Source: Arachis hypogaea
Taxonomy: Eukaryota > Streptophyta > Magnoliopsida > Fabales > Fabaceae
Assembly: GCF_003086295.3 (NCBI RefSeq)
Contig: NC_092051.1
Coordinates: forward strand, 14,314,810 to 14,378,809
DNA: 64,000 nucleotides
Direction of reading: 5' to 3'
Within the stretch, counting starts at the first letter, position 1. Each line of letters opens with the position of its first letter. This document shows, in pieces, positions 36,969 through 49,375 of this stretch. The notes beneath the pieces were generated by a model. It was not told the DNA's origin and made no database searches. It worked only from the letters and a program-made list of their open reading frames with translations. Position numbers and translations under genes: made by a program.

Positions 36969-37952
36969 TAGAGATGTTCAAATTCAAACCGATACAATTA
37001 AATCGCTTATCTAATTCAATTCAAACCGAAAATTTAAATTTGATTGGATTCTATTTTTTGCAAACCGTATGGATCAAATCGGATTTCAGATCTACTTCGC
37101 AAAACCGATCCAATCCAATTTAAACCACATAATGTGCTATAATATTATTATTTTATTATTATATTTACAATTTTACTTATAATATACTTAGTTTGTTATA
37201 TATTTTTATATTATTCATGTATTATTATTATTATTATTCAATAAATATTTTATAATCAAAATAATTTTTATTTTTTTTATTTTAACTAACTTATACTTCT
37301 ATTTTTATTATTATATTATTGTTAGTTTTTTAAAATATTGTTGAGACTTATTATATTATTTTTAATTATTTAAAATTTGATGTTGAGACTTGTTATATAT
37401 ATTTAATTTTTGGGTAAAGTATATTTTTTGTCCCTGAAGTTTTAGAAAAGTTTCAAAAATACCCCCAAGTTTTATTTTGTTTCAATTTTGTTCCAAAAAT
37501 TTTCGATTTGCATCAGATATACCCCTAACGGCTAATTTTACAAAAAATTTAAGACCAATTCAACAACAATTTCATAAGAACAACCCTTAATACAAGCAAA
37601 TCAAACATAATTTTCATGCATTATTGTTAGAACGGTCTTAATTTTTTTTGAAAATTTAGCCGTCGAGGGTATATTTGATGCAAATCAAAAACTTCTGGGA
37701 CAAAATTGAAACAAAATAAAACTTAGGGATATTTTTGAAACTTTTATTAAACTTTAGGAATAAAAAGTATACTTTACCCTTAATTTTTTTAATTTATAAA
37801 ACATCAAATCAAATCCAATCAAAACCACTTGAAATTGGATCGGATTATTTTTTAAATCATCTAATCTAAATCGTACCGCAAGTAAAATTAGTGTTCAAAT
37901 CAAATGAGTTTTTGACTTAAAACCGATCCAAACCATACCACGAACACTCCTA
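36969..37952. mobile_element. Decayed hAT-like MITE, split by a MULE MITE
   Basis: The ends TAGAGATGTTCAAATTCAAA and, in complement at the right, TAGGAGTGTTCGTGG resemble each other. Both subterminal zones are full of AACCGATCCAA / TTGGATCGG motifs, a known style of legume hAT MITE. No convincing 8-bp duplication was found. The centre is interrupted by the well-bounded element at 37412-37779. Confidence 0.5.
37412..37779. mobile_element. MULE-type MITE, 368 bp, nested
   Basis: The ends GGGTAAAGTATATTTTTTGT and, in complement, GGGTAAAGTATACTTTTTAT start inverted repeats of about 145 bases. These include AAGTTTTATTTTGTTTCAAT on both arms. An exact 9-bp duplication TTAATTTTT lies at 37403-37411 and 37780-37788. 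The interior has no coding sequence. Confidence 0.8.
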
Positions 37953-38153
37953 GTTGCTACCCCTAAATACAATACAATTGATGGAATATGTTATGAGAGA
38001 GTTATTATTCATGGGTGACCAGGGGCGGAGCCTCGTACATTTCAAGGGGACAATGCCCTTTGCCTTTAAAATTTTTTATGTATATAGTCTTTTAATTTTT
38101 ACATTGCCTCTTTTTAATTTTATTTTTCTCCCTTTTAAAGTTATATTTTTTTA

Positions 38154-39706
38154 GAGTAAATGCCGAAAACGATCACTGAATTTTAAATCGCTATCCAATT
38201 TGGTCTTCCACTTTAATAAGTGACTAACTAAATCCTTGAAACTCCAAAATATGCATCTCTATTAGTCCCTTAGAGAAGTGCTGTCTAAACGTCGATGACA
38301 TGGAACGTGAAGTGGCAGATGGGCATTGGATGAAACAACGTTGTTGAGAGAGGGACGCCCTAAGCATGTGAGAATAACATCGTTTCAACATCTTCTCCTC
38401 TTAGAATAAATTATTCACACTGGTCCCCCCATTATCAACGTTTCTCCACCTTCCTCCGCGCACATGGCGTACATAAACTCACTCAAGGAAATCGGCCACT
38501 CTTTCCACCTCTTTATTCAGCAAGACAGGGAATTAGCGGTAGGAGGCGACGCTGCCTCTCCTCTGCCTTCTCCTCCGGTAAAGGCTCACCTAACGAAACA
38601 CGCTTCTCCTCTGTCTTCTCTGCCTACTCCAATTCTGGCTCCCACCTCCACTTCCACTCCAACGAAGAATACGATGATGGCGAAAATCCTCATGCTCTCC
38701 ACGACCACGACTTGTTCGGTCATTCTTCCCCTCTCCATGCGGATCTCCTGCCATTCGAGGAGGGAGATCATGAGCTTCCATGGATCGGGATGGGGATAGA
38801 AAGCATGCAGATGAATTTCATGAAGAAGCAACCAACAGCTTTAATTGTGTACCAACAGAGGCCAAAAATCATGAAATCGTATATATAGGTGAATCATCTT
38901 CTTCGTATCAACTCTATCCGCAGCTCTACGATCCATATGGTGCTCTTTCACCCTCCGCCTATGATGGATCTTATCTGCCATAACATTCCCACCACCTTTC
39001 TCCGCTAAGCCGTTACTGCCACCACCTTCCCCTCCAAGAGCTTTCCTGTGGAATTTTCTCAACTTCTTCGACGATGACGGCAATGAAAAGTACTATCCTC
39101 AAACACAGTACACTCCATTCGTGACTCCAGGGAGGTTCGAAAGGAGGAGGAAATCTCGATTTGGAAGATGAAGATTACTAGCACGAGGTCATCAAGAAAG
39201 TCCATGGCGATCACAAGTTCATTGACGCTCCTGCTTCTGTATCTGAATCTGCAGCTTGAGCAAGAGCTTAACAATTGGACTTTCCAATTCTCTAGTTGGA
39301 TAAGTGCTCAGAAAGATTATGTGAGAGCATTGAATAATTGACTGATGAAATGTCTACTGTATAAACAAGAAGAAACATCTGATGGCATAGTTCCCTTTTT
39401 GTTATATGTAACCGGTGGTCGAAGAAGAGAAGACAAGAATTTGGAGATAAGAATTTTATAATGGAGGATGGACTGATTTGGATATTATTAAGTAATTTTG
39501 GGTACCAATTTGAATCACATTCAATCTTCGTACACATCTGCATACAGCTAAACGTTCCATGTCATTGACATTTAAATGATACTTCTCTAAGGGACTAATA
39601 GAGATATACGTTTTGGAGTTTTAGAGATTTAATTGGTTATTTATTAAAGTGGGGAACTAAATTGAGTAGTAATTTAAAATTTATAGACCATTTTGGATAT
39701 TTATTC
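38154..39706. mobile_element. Pack-MULE carrying a DUF630/DUF632 (NRG2-like) gene fragment
   Basis: The ends GAGTAAATGCCGAAAACGAT and, in complement, GAATAAATATCCAAAATGGT begin inverted repeats of about 150 bases. These share blocks such as CTATTAGTCCCTTAGAGAAG and GACATGGAACG. The flanks TATTTTTTTA and TATATTTTTA are an imperfect duplication, probably because a second MULE inserted beside it. Inside is a + strand gene fragment and no transposase. Confidence 0.75.
38464..39262 (+). pseudogene. Captured N-terminal fragment of a DUF630/DUF632 bZIP-like (NRG2 family) gene
   Basis: Read across shifted frames, the + strand gives AYINSLKEIGHSFHLFIQQD, then GGDAASPLPSPP, HDHDLFGHSSPLHAD, a KKQPTALIVYQQRP-like stretch, YIGESSSSYQLYPQLYDPYG, PPPSPPRASLWNFLNFFDD and YYPQTQYTPF. 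This is the usual order in plant DUF630/DUF632 proteins: the end of the DUF630 helix, then the Ser/Pro-rich linker with VYxGESSSSY and SxWDFLNxF. The NRG2 group acts in nitrate signalling, but function here is not implied. The first exon-encoded start (MGC...), and the whole DUF632 domain are missing and several frameshifts are present. It sits inside MULE ends, so it is a capture. I recognise the family by memory of its motifs. Confidence 0.72.
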
Positions 39707-39718
39707 TATATTTTTATA

Positions 39719-40582
39719 GAGAAATTCTCCACATACAAGCGTTTTCCCATACAAGTCATTTATTTCTTTTTCTTTTTCTTTTTCCATGCCTCCTCTTTTT
39801 CTTCTCCTTCTTCTTCTTTTTCCGTGCCTCTTCTTCTTCTTCGTTTTTGAAGTGTTTCATCTTCATTGTCGTGTTTCTTCTCGTTCTTCTTTTGATTTTG
39901 CAACATTATGTATTTTTTTCTTTGTTTGATTTTTTCCTCCCAAAAAGAATTATGAGAATATGAAATAAGAAAATGAAGAAGAAGAAGCAGCAGAAGATGA
40001 GGAGGAGAAAGAGGAAGAGTTCTGAATTATGCATAAGGCGTACTTCAACGAATTTTGGGTGTATTTTAAATCCTTTGGGTGTATTTTTGTAATCCTTTGG
40101 GTGTATTTTTGTAATCCTTTGGGTGTATTTCTATAATCATTTGGGTGAATTCCTGTAACCGTTTGAGTGTATTTCTGTAACTATTTGGGTGTATTTATGT
40201 AATCGGTTGGGTGTATTTCTGTAATCGTTTGGGTGTATTTCTGAAGTTCCATTATCTTCAAAACGATTTCAAAGATTGATTTCAGAAACCATGAAAATCG
40301 AGAAAAAAACGAAGCAAGAATACCAGCGATAAACGCAGATAAAACAACAAATGAAAAGGCAAAGAGAGAACGCACGAAGGAGATCAAATTTGGCAAGAAA
40401 CTCATTTTCATGGAGGAAGAAGAAGAAGAGTAGGAGAAGGAGAAGAAGAAGGAAGAGGAGGAGGAGAAGGAGGAACGCGAAGCACGCCATGAAAATCGTA
40501 TATGGGTCAGCGTGCTTTTTGTTAAGTTTCTCCCAACTTATATGACTTGTAAACCAAATGACTTGTATGTGTAGCACTCCTC
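39719..40582. mobile_element. Non-autonomous MULE-type element with internal 22-bp repeats
   Basis: The left end GAGAAATTCTCCACATACAAG and right end, in complement, GAGGAGTGCTACACATACAAG match at 16 of 21 positions. CATACAAGTCATTT is shared further in. A 9-bp duplication ATTTTTATA is at 39710-39718 and 40583-40591. The interior has CT-rich sequence (39770-39850), a 22-bp tandem array and GA-rich sequence (40360-40480). No transposase is seen. The GA-rich frames are compositional. Confidence 0.72.
40054..40246. repeat. 22-bp tandem repeat, about 9 copies
   Basis: The unit TTTGGGTGTATTTCTGTAATCG is repeated head to tail with a few substitutions. The first copy is shorter and the last is cut. 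Confidence 0.95.
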
Positions 40583-40637
40583 ATTTTTATATTAGCCTCC
40601 CTGTAGAAACTAATCTAACTCCTATCCTATTGGTGAC

Positions 40638-42011
40638 ACCATTATATTATTGCACCAACTTCATCATGCGATGAACAGAAGCAACAGATCAAAGTTAACA
40701 CTTAAGAATCAAGACTCAAATTTGAATATTGATCGAGACTTTGAAATGTATAAGAGCATTATGATTATAATTAATCACTAATTCACACACACAAAAAATA
40801 TGAGGAGACTTTAATTAATTAACATGTGCTAGAGTATATGTTAGGTTATCATTTGAGTTTTTTTATGAAAATATGTAAAGTTTAAGTTTCTAACATATAT
40901 GTTATGTATTTATTAAAATAAAAAATTTAAAATTTTTTTACAAATAATAAGCTTAATATGTGTTCTAAGACACATTTTAGTTATTGTCTAAAAATAATAA
41001 AGATAATAAAGATAAAAAAATGTTATAATATGTATTGTAAAACATAAAAGATACAATTACCTAATTCAAATATAATTTTACTTCAAATTAAAATCATTTC
41101 AGCAATAACACCACTATCACTACTATTATTATTATCGATTTTTAACTTGGCTTAAATCATTAAAATTAACAACTCCAATTCAATTATCAGTTACACAATT
41201 CAAATTATAAAAAATGAACAATTTTTTTATATAAAAAATGAAAGTAAGAGGAAGGTTGAAGATTGAAGCAATGGAGAGAATAGAGTAGGCGCAATTTAGA
41301 AAAAAAAATGACGATTCCATAATGAAGGAAAGATAGAGGCGAGGAAGGCAACACAATAGAAGTGAGAAGATGAAGAAAGACAAAGGCAAGTTAGACAACA
41401 ATGGGGATGGTAATGGCGAAAGACAAGACAGAGCAGAAGAGACGAAGAGGAAAAATATTCTGAAAGAGGAGTAAGGGAAGAGGAAGACAAACTTATAAGG
41501 TGACGTGAAGAAGAGGAAGACATATTGGTGAAGACAAAAGGAAGGAGAAGAGGGCGACAATGGCGCAGTAAGTGGTAACAAAGGAAAAGGACAATGGTGA
41601 AGTAAGAAACAAAAAATAGAGAAGGAGAAAAGAGGGATTAGAGTTATAGATAAATTTGACATTTAAAAAAAATTAGAGTAAAAATATAAAAAATATTGTC
41701 TAATAAATTGTTCATCTATGTATGTCTCAACACTTTGGTAGAATGCTAAATACATGTATTTAATATTTATTTGTATATCATTATGTCTATCAGAATTTAT
41801 ATCTCAACAACTAAGTTTTTAATATTTTACAGTAATATCTTAATTTGTTTATAACATCTTAACTTGTCATTATAAGATTAAATTATATCAATAGTGCATA
41901 TTTTCATTACAAAACATATTAATCTTTTATCGTCACATTCGATATTGTTGTATCAAATATATCCGTGACTACAATATTGTTGAGGTATAATATTCTCTCT
42001 TTGACAATGAC
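40638..42011. other. Spacer with a GA-rich block at 41215-41640
   Basis: There is no supported gene. The long - strand frame at 41180-41662 encodes almost only Ser, Leu, Phe and Pro because the + strand is a GA-rich tract. It has no domain and is not called. Confidence 0.45.
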
Positions 42012-45000
42012 TATATTTTTTTTCCAAAAACAAAGACTTTTAGTTTCATCATAGAAAAAATACAGCTATCCAAAATTAAGGACAAAAAGTTAAAAAAGGT
42101 GGTGGTTACCCAATTAACTTACTAAAGAATAGTAAAGTAGTAATAAAAAACAACTCAAATAGGAAGATGGGTAAAAGGCATGAATCTAGGGCAGAAATCC
42201 AAACAAATGTGATAGAGCTGCTGCAGCAGATTTATGGATGCGCAAATAACCTCCTCTGGCAACTAGTTCCTACTCTCAAAAACCCATAGGTTTCTTGCTT
42301 TCCATGAGTTCTAGCAAATAATCGCTGCAAGGTTCAGCAATCGATCCGCTTCAGCCTGTCTCTCAAGCTTTTTCGTCAATTCCTGCCACCATTGGAAGAA
42401 ATGGTCACTGATTAGATTAAGAAGAAGCCGGTAAAGTGGACTTCTTCTCCAAATCTCTTGCACTTTGTTGCATTCAATTAAACAGTGAGTGATGGATTTT
42501 GATTGCATGTGACATAGAGGACATCTTAGATTGGTGTTTGGGAATCTGCTATGTGTAAGCTCCAGGACTAGGATACGATCATAGAGGCACTTTCAAAGAA
42601 AAATATGTGCACTGAGCGAGATCTTCATCTTCCATAGCTACTGCCACACCTGCTTTTGCTGCATATGGTTTGGGCAATGCTCTAAAAGAGGGTGAAAGAA
42701 GAGGTAAGTAACGTTGTAGCCTGAAAATGTGTCATACACCTTAGATTTATTGAGGCTCCATTGAATAAAATCTTCTCCATCTCTAGGTTGAATTAAGCAT
42801 ATTCTTCTTTCGATTTCGGGGGGGAAATATTTACCACCAAGTGGTGGTTCCATGATTTATTTGGCCTCATCAGATCTTTAACCCATAAAATATGGCTCAA
42901 TGATTCTATGGATTGTGACAGGAGGATACGATAGGGATATGGTGGAGGCAACCAAAGATCTTCAAAAACTCGGATGGAGCTATCAGAGCCAACTCTCTAA
43001 TTCAAGCATTTTTCAACAACCGTGCGACCTTTTATGATGCTATGCCATCCCCAAGAAAGTAGATTACCTATTTCTGCATTCATCACATCTCCATACTTGA
43101 AGTATTTACCTTTCAGTATTTTAGTTAGGATAGAATTAGTCTGATTAGCGATCCGTCAACACTGTTTTCCTAATTAGGCTAGGTTCTGCGTCCTCAAGTC
43201 TTTAAGGCCCAACCCCCTCCTTCTTAGGTCTTGACGTTTTGTCCCAACCAACCCAAACCATTCATTGCTCTGTTCCTCTTTGTCCCCACCAATACTGAGT
43301 AAGGATTCTATGAATATCCGTAATGAGTGAGTCTGGTAATCTAAAGCAAGAGGGATTGTATATTGAAACTGCTTTCCCAACTGCCCTTAGTAAAATATTT
43401 CTGCTCCCATTTGATATTAGATTATTCTGCCATCCTTGAATCTTTTTCTAAACCTTTTCCTTAATTAAGCTGAAAGTGGCCTTTTTCGATTTATTAACTA
43501 AGGAATGAAGGCCCAGGTACTTGTCCTGCGCTTCGATGTGCCCAATATTGAGGTTGGCTGCCAGCTGGGTTCGGACATGATTTGCGGTATTGTTACTGAA
43601 AAAAATTGAGGATTTATTAAGGTTTACCTTTTGTCCACTAACTCTCTCATAGTCATTTAGAATGTTTAGGATATGCTCATAAGAATACTCTGTAGCCTAG
43701 GAAAATAGAATTGAGTCATCATAAAAAAAAGGTGGCTAATAGTAGGGCTTCTTTTGTTCACTTGGATCCCATGAATTCTACTGCTTAATTCCGCTTTGCG
43801 TAGCAAGAAGAAAAGTCCTTCTGCACAAAATAGGAAAAGATAGGGGGATAGAGGATCACCTTGACAGATACCTCTATTTGGTTTGAAATAACCAAAGGGT
43901 TTTCCTTTCACAACGACAAAATAAGAAATAGTAGTCACTAACTCACAAATCCAACTTATCCACCTCTCATTAAACCCGAATTTGCTGAGGATGAACCATA
44001 GAAAATGCCACTAAACTCTATCATAGGCTTTGCTCATATCTAATTTGATTGTCATTTCATGTTGTAGACCTGACTTTTTATTCTTCAAATAGTGCATACA
44101 TTCATGAGCAATCGAAATATTGTCTAATATTAGGTGGCCTTTAAGAAAAGCACTTTGAGTAAGGCTAATCAGTTTATTCATACAATCCTAGAGTCTATGA
44201 ACTACAACTTTAGAAATAATTTTGTAAACGACTTTAGATAAACTGATAGGCCTAACCTATGTCATATTAGAAGCATTTGAAATCTTTGGAATGAGGCAGA
44301 TGTGAGTATAATTAAATCAATACAGAATTCTTTCCCCTTGAAAGAAGCTACAGACTGCCCTAAAGACGTCTGCACTTACAATATCCCAGTAAAACTAAAA
44401 GAACTTGGTAGCCATGCCATCTTCACTCGGGGTACTCTGCGGGTGGATACTGAAGGTGGCACGCTTGACTTCCTCAATGGTGACCAGTCTTTGTAACCTA
44501 CAGTTCATGGAAGCTGTAACCTTAGGTTCAAAGTCCGTGAATAAAGATTCCAAATCAGCATGAGCTATCAAAGAGAAATTGTCTCGAAAGTAATCATTCG
44601 CCACTGGTGCAATAGATGAGTTAGACGAGGCTATTTTCCTATTCGGACCATTCATCCTCTAAATTCTATTTCTCTGAGATCTGGTTCTAAACTTTCGGTG
44701 AAAAAATTAGTATTCCTGTCCTCCTTCTTTAGCCACTTGATTCTCGATTTTTCCTTCCAATACATTTCTTCTTAGATAACAGTTGCTTCTAATTTCAGTT
44801 CTAGCTCCTGAATATCCTCTCCTCCACTGATGCCGACCCCCCGTAACTCCTCAAGTCTTCTTTTAATCTCATCAATCACTTTGAAGTTGGAGCTGCCTGT
44901 TTACTGCCATAACACTAATTGATGTCTGCACAATTTTAGTTTCTGGGCTAAAATGTACATAGCCGACCCATCAATTTCTGTTTCCCAAGTTGATCGAATG

Positions 45001-46990
45001 GTCTCCCTAACCTCCACCTTGTCACACTATCTTTCCTAGAACTTGAATCGCTGTTTAGTTCGTTCCATTCACGGGTTCGTGTCTAGAATAAGAGGGGCGT
45101 GATATGACCCTATTTCTAATAACCTCAGTACCACTGCATTTGGATATTGATGAGTCCATTCTTCGCTGCCAAGGAACTTATCTAGCCTTTCCATAATTAG
45201 GTTCTCATTTTTCCTTCTATTACTCCAAGTGAAAGGCCTACCCATCATTCTAAGATCGACTAAAGAATTATCTCCAATAAAGTCAGTGAAGGCGGAGAAG
45301 ACCTGGTGAGGTTTAACACCACCATCAACCTTTTCTGATTGGTTTGTGTTGGCATTGAAATCTCCTAAAATCACTAGTCTTTTCCCCAATTGCTAGATCA
45401 AAACCGAGATCTCTGTAAATTGGTTGTGTATGACTTGATCGTTGGCGCTCAGATGAACCCCCCACCAAACTCCAATTTTCATTCAATGCCAAGTCCTTAA
45501 CATTTGCAGCTATGAAAAATTCTGAATGTCTAATTATGCTTACCTCATATACATCCTTCCAAGCCAAAGCAAGCCCTCCTGTCGTACCTATTGGATTCAC
45601 CAAAAACTAGTTTGAAAATCCACATTGTCTCAACTTCCGTTCCACCAAATGAGGTTGGTTTTTGGATTTACAAATGAAACCAACCTCGGAAAAGTGGGAT
45701 TGGTTATTCCCTTTCAGATTATGGACTGTCAAGGGTCTCCCCAATCTCTAACAGTTCCATGTAAGACTCTCATGGTGCCGTGGTGCCATTTGGCGGCTGG
45801 CACCCGTCACCTCTACATGTTGCATCTGGCTATTTTTCGGACAAAAATTTTTCTACCCATGTTCATTTTCCTTCCCATTTGTTCTTCTTTTGACACCACT
45901 AATTGAATGGATTCACTGTACCCCTTCGCGCTATCTATTTCAACTTTATGCTTTTATTCAACCCTGTTTTCGAAGCATGAGGCAAATTTGAAATTGAAAT
46001 TTTATCTAGTACCATGATCGAGTCCTCTGCATTTGAGCCTTTCTGATGGCTCTTTCCACCAGCACTACTTTCTTGAATATTAGCCATTTGACCATCATCT
46101 GTTTTAATTATCTCGCCCCTTGTTTGCTCCTTCACACTGAGGCTAGAGAAACCATTAATTAGCCACTCAGAAGCCGGTCCTTCTTGGTTTAGATTCATTT
46201 AATCCTGCAGAACTAGGATCAGAACTGCTCCTCTCATTCCTCCCTACTCGTCTACTAACTTGATCCGCACGGACCCAATCACCAATGTGGTATTGGTTCA
46301 TTGTCCCTCTTTTGAATCCCATATCAAAGCATTGTAATCTTTTGATTCTTGACCCAGAAGAGCACAATACATACAAAACTTACCGATTTTTTCATATCTC
46401 AACCCAATTTTCACAGAGCTTTTATCTGGTCCCATGATCCTCAGGCTATCGTTGATTCTCCTAGCTATCTCTATCAATCTCTACCTTTTCTTTAATAATT
46501 CTTGACTACTTACCTCATACATCAAAGAAGTCTATATCAATTATGTTACCCAGCTTGTCGCAGATCTTCCTTCCCACTTCTATAGTTTTGAGTTTCTCTG
46601 GGAGCCCCCATAGTTGTGCCCATATCGAAAAAATTCTAACCTTATTTGCATCAGGATTATCATTCTCTGACTATCTTTGCATATGAAGAATATAGCCTTT
46701 AAAAAATTAAGGTGAACCCTTTTCAATTCAAATTGCCTCCACTTTATTGTAAAAAAAAAAAGAAAAAAAAATTAGAATTGGTTGTTTCTGAGGTCAGCAA
46801 CTCTAAATCTTTGTGGTCTTCCCCATATTGCATTGAAAGCATTGTCCAAAGTTTTCACTAAAAAATTTTTTTCTGTAAAGAGCCTTTGAACGAGGCTCTT
46901 TGAACAAGCATCAATGCCTTCTGATACATCCTTCTCTTCCAACTGCACCCAATCATCCTCCTCCTGTCTGCTGTCCATATTAAGTTACTG
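42012..46990 (-). mobile_element. Decayed LINE on the - strand, near full length
   Basis: The - strand shows, from right to left, the parts of a plant LINE: a DUF4283-like ORF1 start, a CCHC-like region, endonuclease, reverse transcriptase and zf-RVT. A run of T on the + strand at about 42018-42026 may be the poly-A tail. Right of 46980 the sequence returns to spacer. Ends are approximate and no duplication was found. The element is much older than the LINE at 1-3890. Confidence 0.8.
42290..46978 (-). pseudogene. LINE proteins (DUF4283, endonuclease, reverse transcriptase, zf-RVT) with many breaks
   Basis: Fragments in order along the - strand: 46978-46772, a start MDSRQEEDDWVQLEEKDV then LDNAFNAIWGRPQRFRVADL (DUF4283 region); around 46370, KFCMYCALLGQE, a worn CCHC knuckle; 45603-45069, endonuclease with LALAWK, LVILGDFNA and MGRPFTWSNRR; 44655-44395, a YFRDNF and EVKRATFSIHP linker; 43938-43666, reverse transcriptase with NRGICQGDPLSPYLFLFCAE; 43380-43174, CWDKT-like region with GLGLKDLR; 42853-42311, zf-RVT with HCLIECNKVQEIW. 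The catalytic Asp pair region (FxDD) is altered to HLFFMMTQF. Many stops and shifts separate the pieces, so it is inactive. Confidence 0.8.
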
Positions 46991-48570
46991 GCTAGAAATA
47001 CGATCTTCTGACATTTGAGGTCAGAAAAATCCTACTAAATCAGTCACAGCCGTTATAAGAAGATCTATTCAAATCATCACAGAAGTCCTAAGAGAGCACA
47101 ATAAAATCCTACAAAAGAACACTTCCTGATAATGACCATATGACTTGTTATTATTATTAAAGATAAGTTATACCAACAATAATTATGTTGTTACTGTAAA
47201 TACGAATATATTGCAACAATTTTCTATTGTTGTTAATTACTATATATGATGTATTATACTAGTAATAATTGTTTACCGTCACAAATGAGATTAGTCCAAA
47301 ATAGTGACTACTAAAAAAAGTTAATAGTTATATGAATGGGAACATATTTACCAACAAAATATAAGTCACTAAAAATATAATTATTTTTATATAAAAATAA
47401 TATTTTAAAATATTTGATAATTCATATTATCTATTAATTTATAATATCATCTTTACTTAAAAATATTTTTATTGGAATAATCATCTTAGAAAAAGTTTAC
47501 TAAAAATCTAAATTCTAATAAAATGCTACAATTTTCTATTGTACCTATTGTATAGTTTATATAATATATACCAGTAATAATTGTTGTCGCTTAAATATAA
47601 GGGTAAAATTGGTTTAAAGTGGTGACAATTTTTGAACGTCGCTACTATATAAACATTTTAGTCAATAAAATATTTGTGTAGTAAATGAATATTTTTTTTT
47701 TGTTTATCTAAATGGTATTTCTCAATCCGACAAGTTAAAGACTAATTTGTCGTGAATTTGAATTCTATTTAAAAGTCTATTGCTGATCAATGAGTTGCTG
47801 CATGTATAAGACGGAGTTCGAACTCTTAACACTTACTTAAGCATACGAGTAAACCGACCATTCCGCGAATCTAAGTTGGTTTGTAGTGAATGAATATGGA
47901 TGTGACGGTGAAGGATAAGGGCCGTAAATATAGAGAACTTTAAGAAAAACAAAGATGGAGATATCGGGTAAAAAAAAAATCAAGATAGAAAGTGATAATT
48001 GAGGAAATGGCCGTCGTCGATCCACATGCAGGTTCGTCGGCTAATGATAGCCAATAATTCAGATTTTATTTAAAAAAAAAATCATATGGCTTCCCATAAC
48101 CTTTCTTCCACTTTTTAATTTTAAAATGAAAGAGATGCATGTCATGAATAACTATAATGAAGAAAAAGTATATTACAGTAATATAGAAGTGTATGTCTCT
48201 AGTGTGGAATTTCTCAAATAGGTGAATTGGATTTATTACAAAAAAAAAACATATAATATAAAATTTGACACTGATTTTTATGTTTAAAAATTAAATATTT
48301 TTAAAGTTAAAATCGAATTCGATTGTTGTTTCTAAAAAATAAAAAATTAAAATCAGTCTCTTCGATTTTTGTTTTTAAAAAAATTTAAAATTAAAATTGA
48401 ACTCTCTAAGTTTATACTTTTTTTTTGCTTTTTTACGGACAATGAATAGTCATCGACTACCGATAAAGGGTAGAAGAATGCAACCTATTATGGATAATAA
48501 TACATGTCACATCATTTTTATCCATATAAAATTTTTTTTATTTTGTTTTATGAATTACAATCATATATAT

Positions 48571-48685
48571 TAAGTGTATATTAAAATTAGTCATTAATAT
48601 TAATTATTAATATAAAATATATATTAAAAACAAATTAAATTATACATATATATTAGTTGATTTTGGTGACTAATTTTAATATAAA
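48571..48685. repeat. Dispersed AT-rich palindromic repeat, copy 3
   Basis: It starts TAAGTGTATATTAAAATTAG and ends GGTGACTAATTTTAATATAA, with an AAATATATATTAAAAACAAA core. The layout is as at 17152. Confidence 0.55.
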
Positions 48686-49244
48686 CATAGTATTTTTTCA
48701 TGAAATAATATATGATATGTTGATGGGGTTTTGCGTTGTGTGCTTCACTAGGTCAACAACAATGTTCCCCTTTCTGATTCTTTTGAGTTGCACATTATTC
48801 TATTCATTTTTTAAATTTAATAGTGACTTCTTAATAATTAATTAAGCCTTGTATTTTATGGATTATGGGAAGGTCTTACAAGAAGCTAAAAGAAAAAGCA
48901 AGAAGAAAAGTGCACATAAGAGAGAGGGGGTTGCATTGCATCACAGCGTTCGTTACCTCCAATTGTGCTTTAGCTTTATAAAAGATTGTTGTATTAATAA
49001 GTATATTAACATATTTATAAATTTTTTATTTGATAAATATATAATAATAACTAATGTGATGCAGTTCATTAAATATTTTTTAGTTTATATAAAAAAGTTA
49101 TGATGAACTCAAATCATACAAATAAGAGAATAATTTTTTTATAAATTATATTAATAAAAAATATTTAAAAAAATAAAATTTGTATATCAATTTTCTTCTA
49201 ATTTTCATTTTCATTTTCATTATAATAAATATTAAAAGTATTAT

Positions 49245-49375
49245 TTATATATATTAAAATTAGTCATTATATATTTATATATAAATATATATTTTTTAAT
49301 TTTTTTTAATTTATATTTTATATTTTAACATATATTTTATATAAATAACTGATTTTAATTATTAAGTCTAGTGTA
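49245..49375. repeat. Dispersed AT-rich palindromic repeat, copy 4 (opposite orientation)
   Basis: It starts TATATATTAAAATTAGTCAT and ends ACTGATTTTAATTATTAAGT. The core is the complement of that in the other copies (TTTTAATTTATATTTTATATT). Confidence 0.5.

Larger units (their letters stand above)
38020..40629. mobile_element. Old hAT MITE (CAGGGGCGGAGCC type) split by two MULEs
   Basis: The left end CAGGGGCGGAGCCTCG is the standard terminus of a Tip100-group MITE. The matching right end at 40610-40629 (CTAACTCCTATCCTA) is recognisable but decayed, mostly by C-to-T and G-to-A changes. The flanks TGGGTGAC (38012-38019) and TTGGTGAC (40630-40637) form an 8-bp duplication with one mismatch. Its own sequence is only about 180 bases; the rest is the Pack-MULE at 38154 and the MULE at 39719. 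Confidence 0.65.

Noticed and set aside
41180..41662. 160-codon frame on the - strand
   Set aside because: It is composed almost wholly of Ser, Leu, Phe and Pro because of a GA-rich + strand tract. There is no domain and no supporting context.
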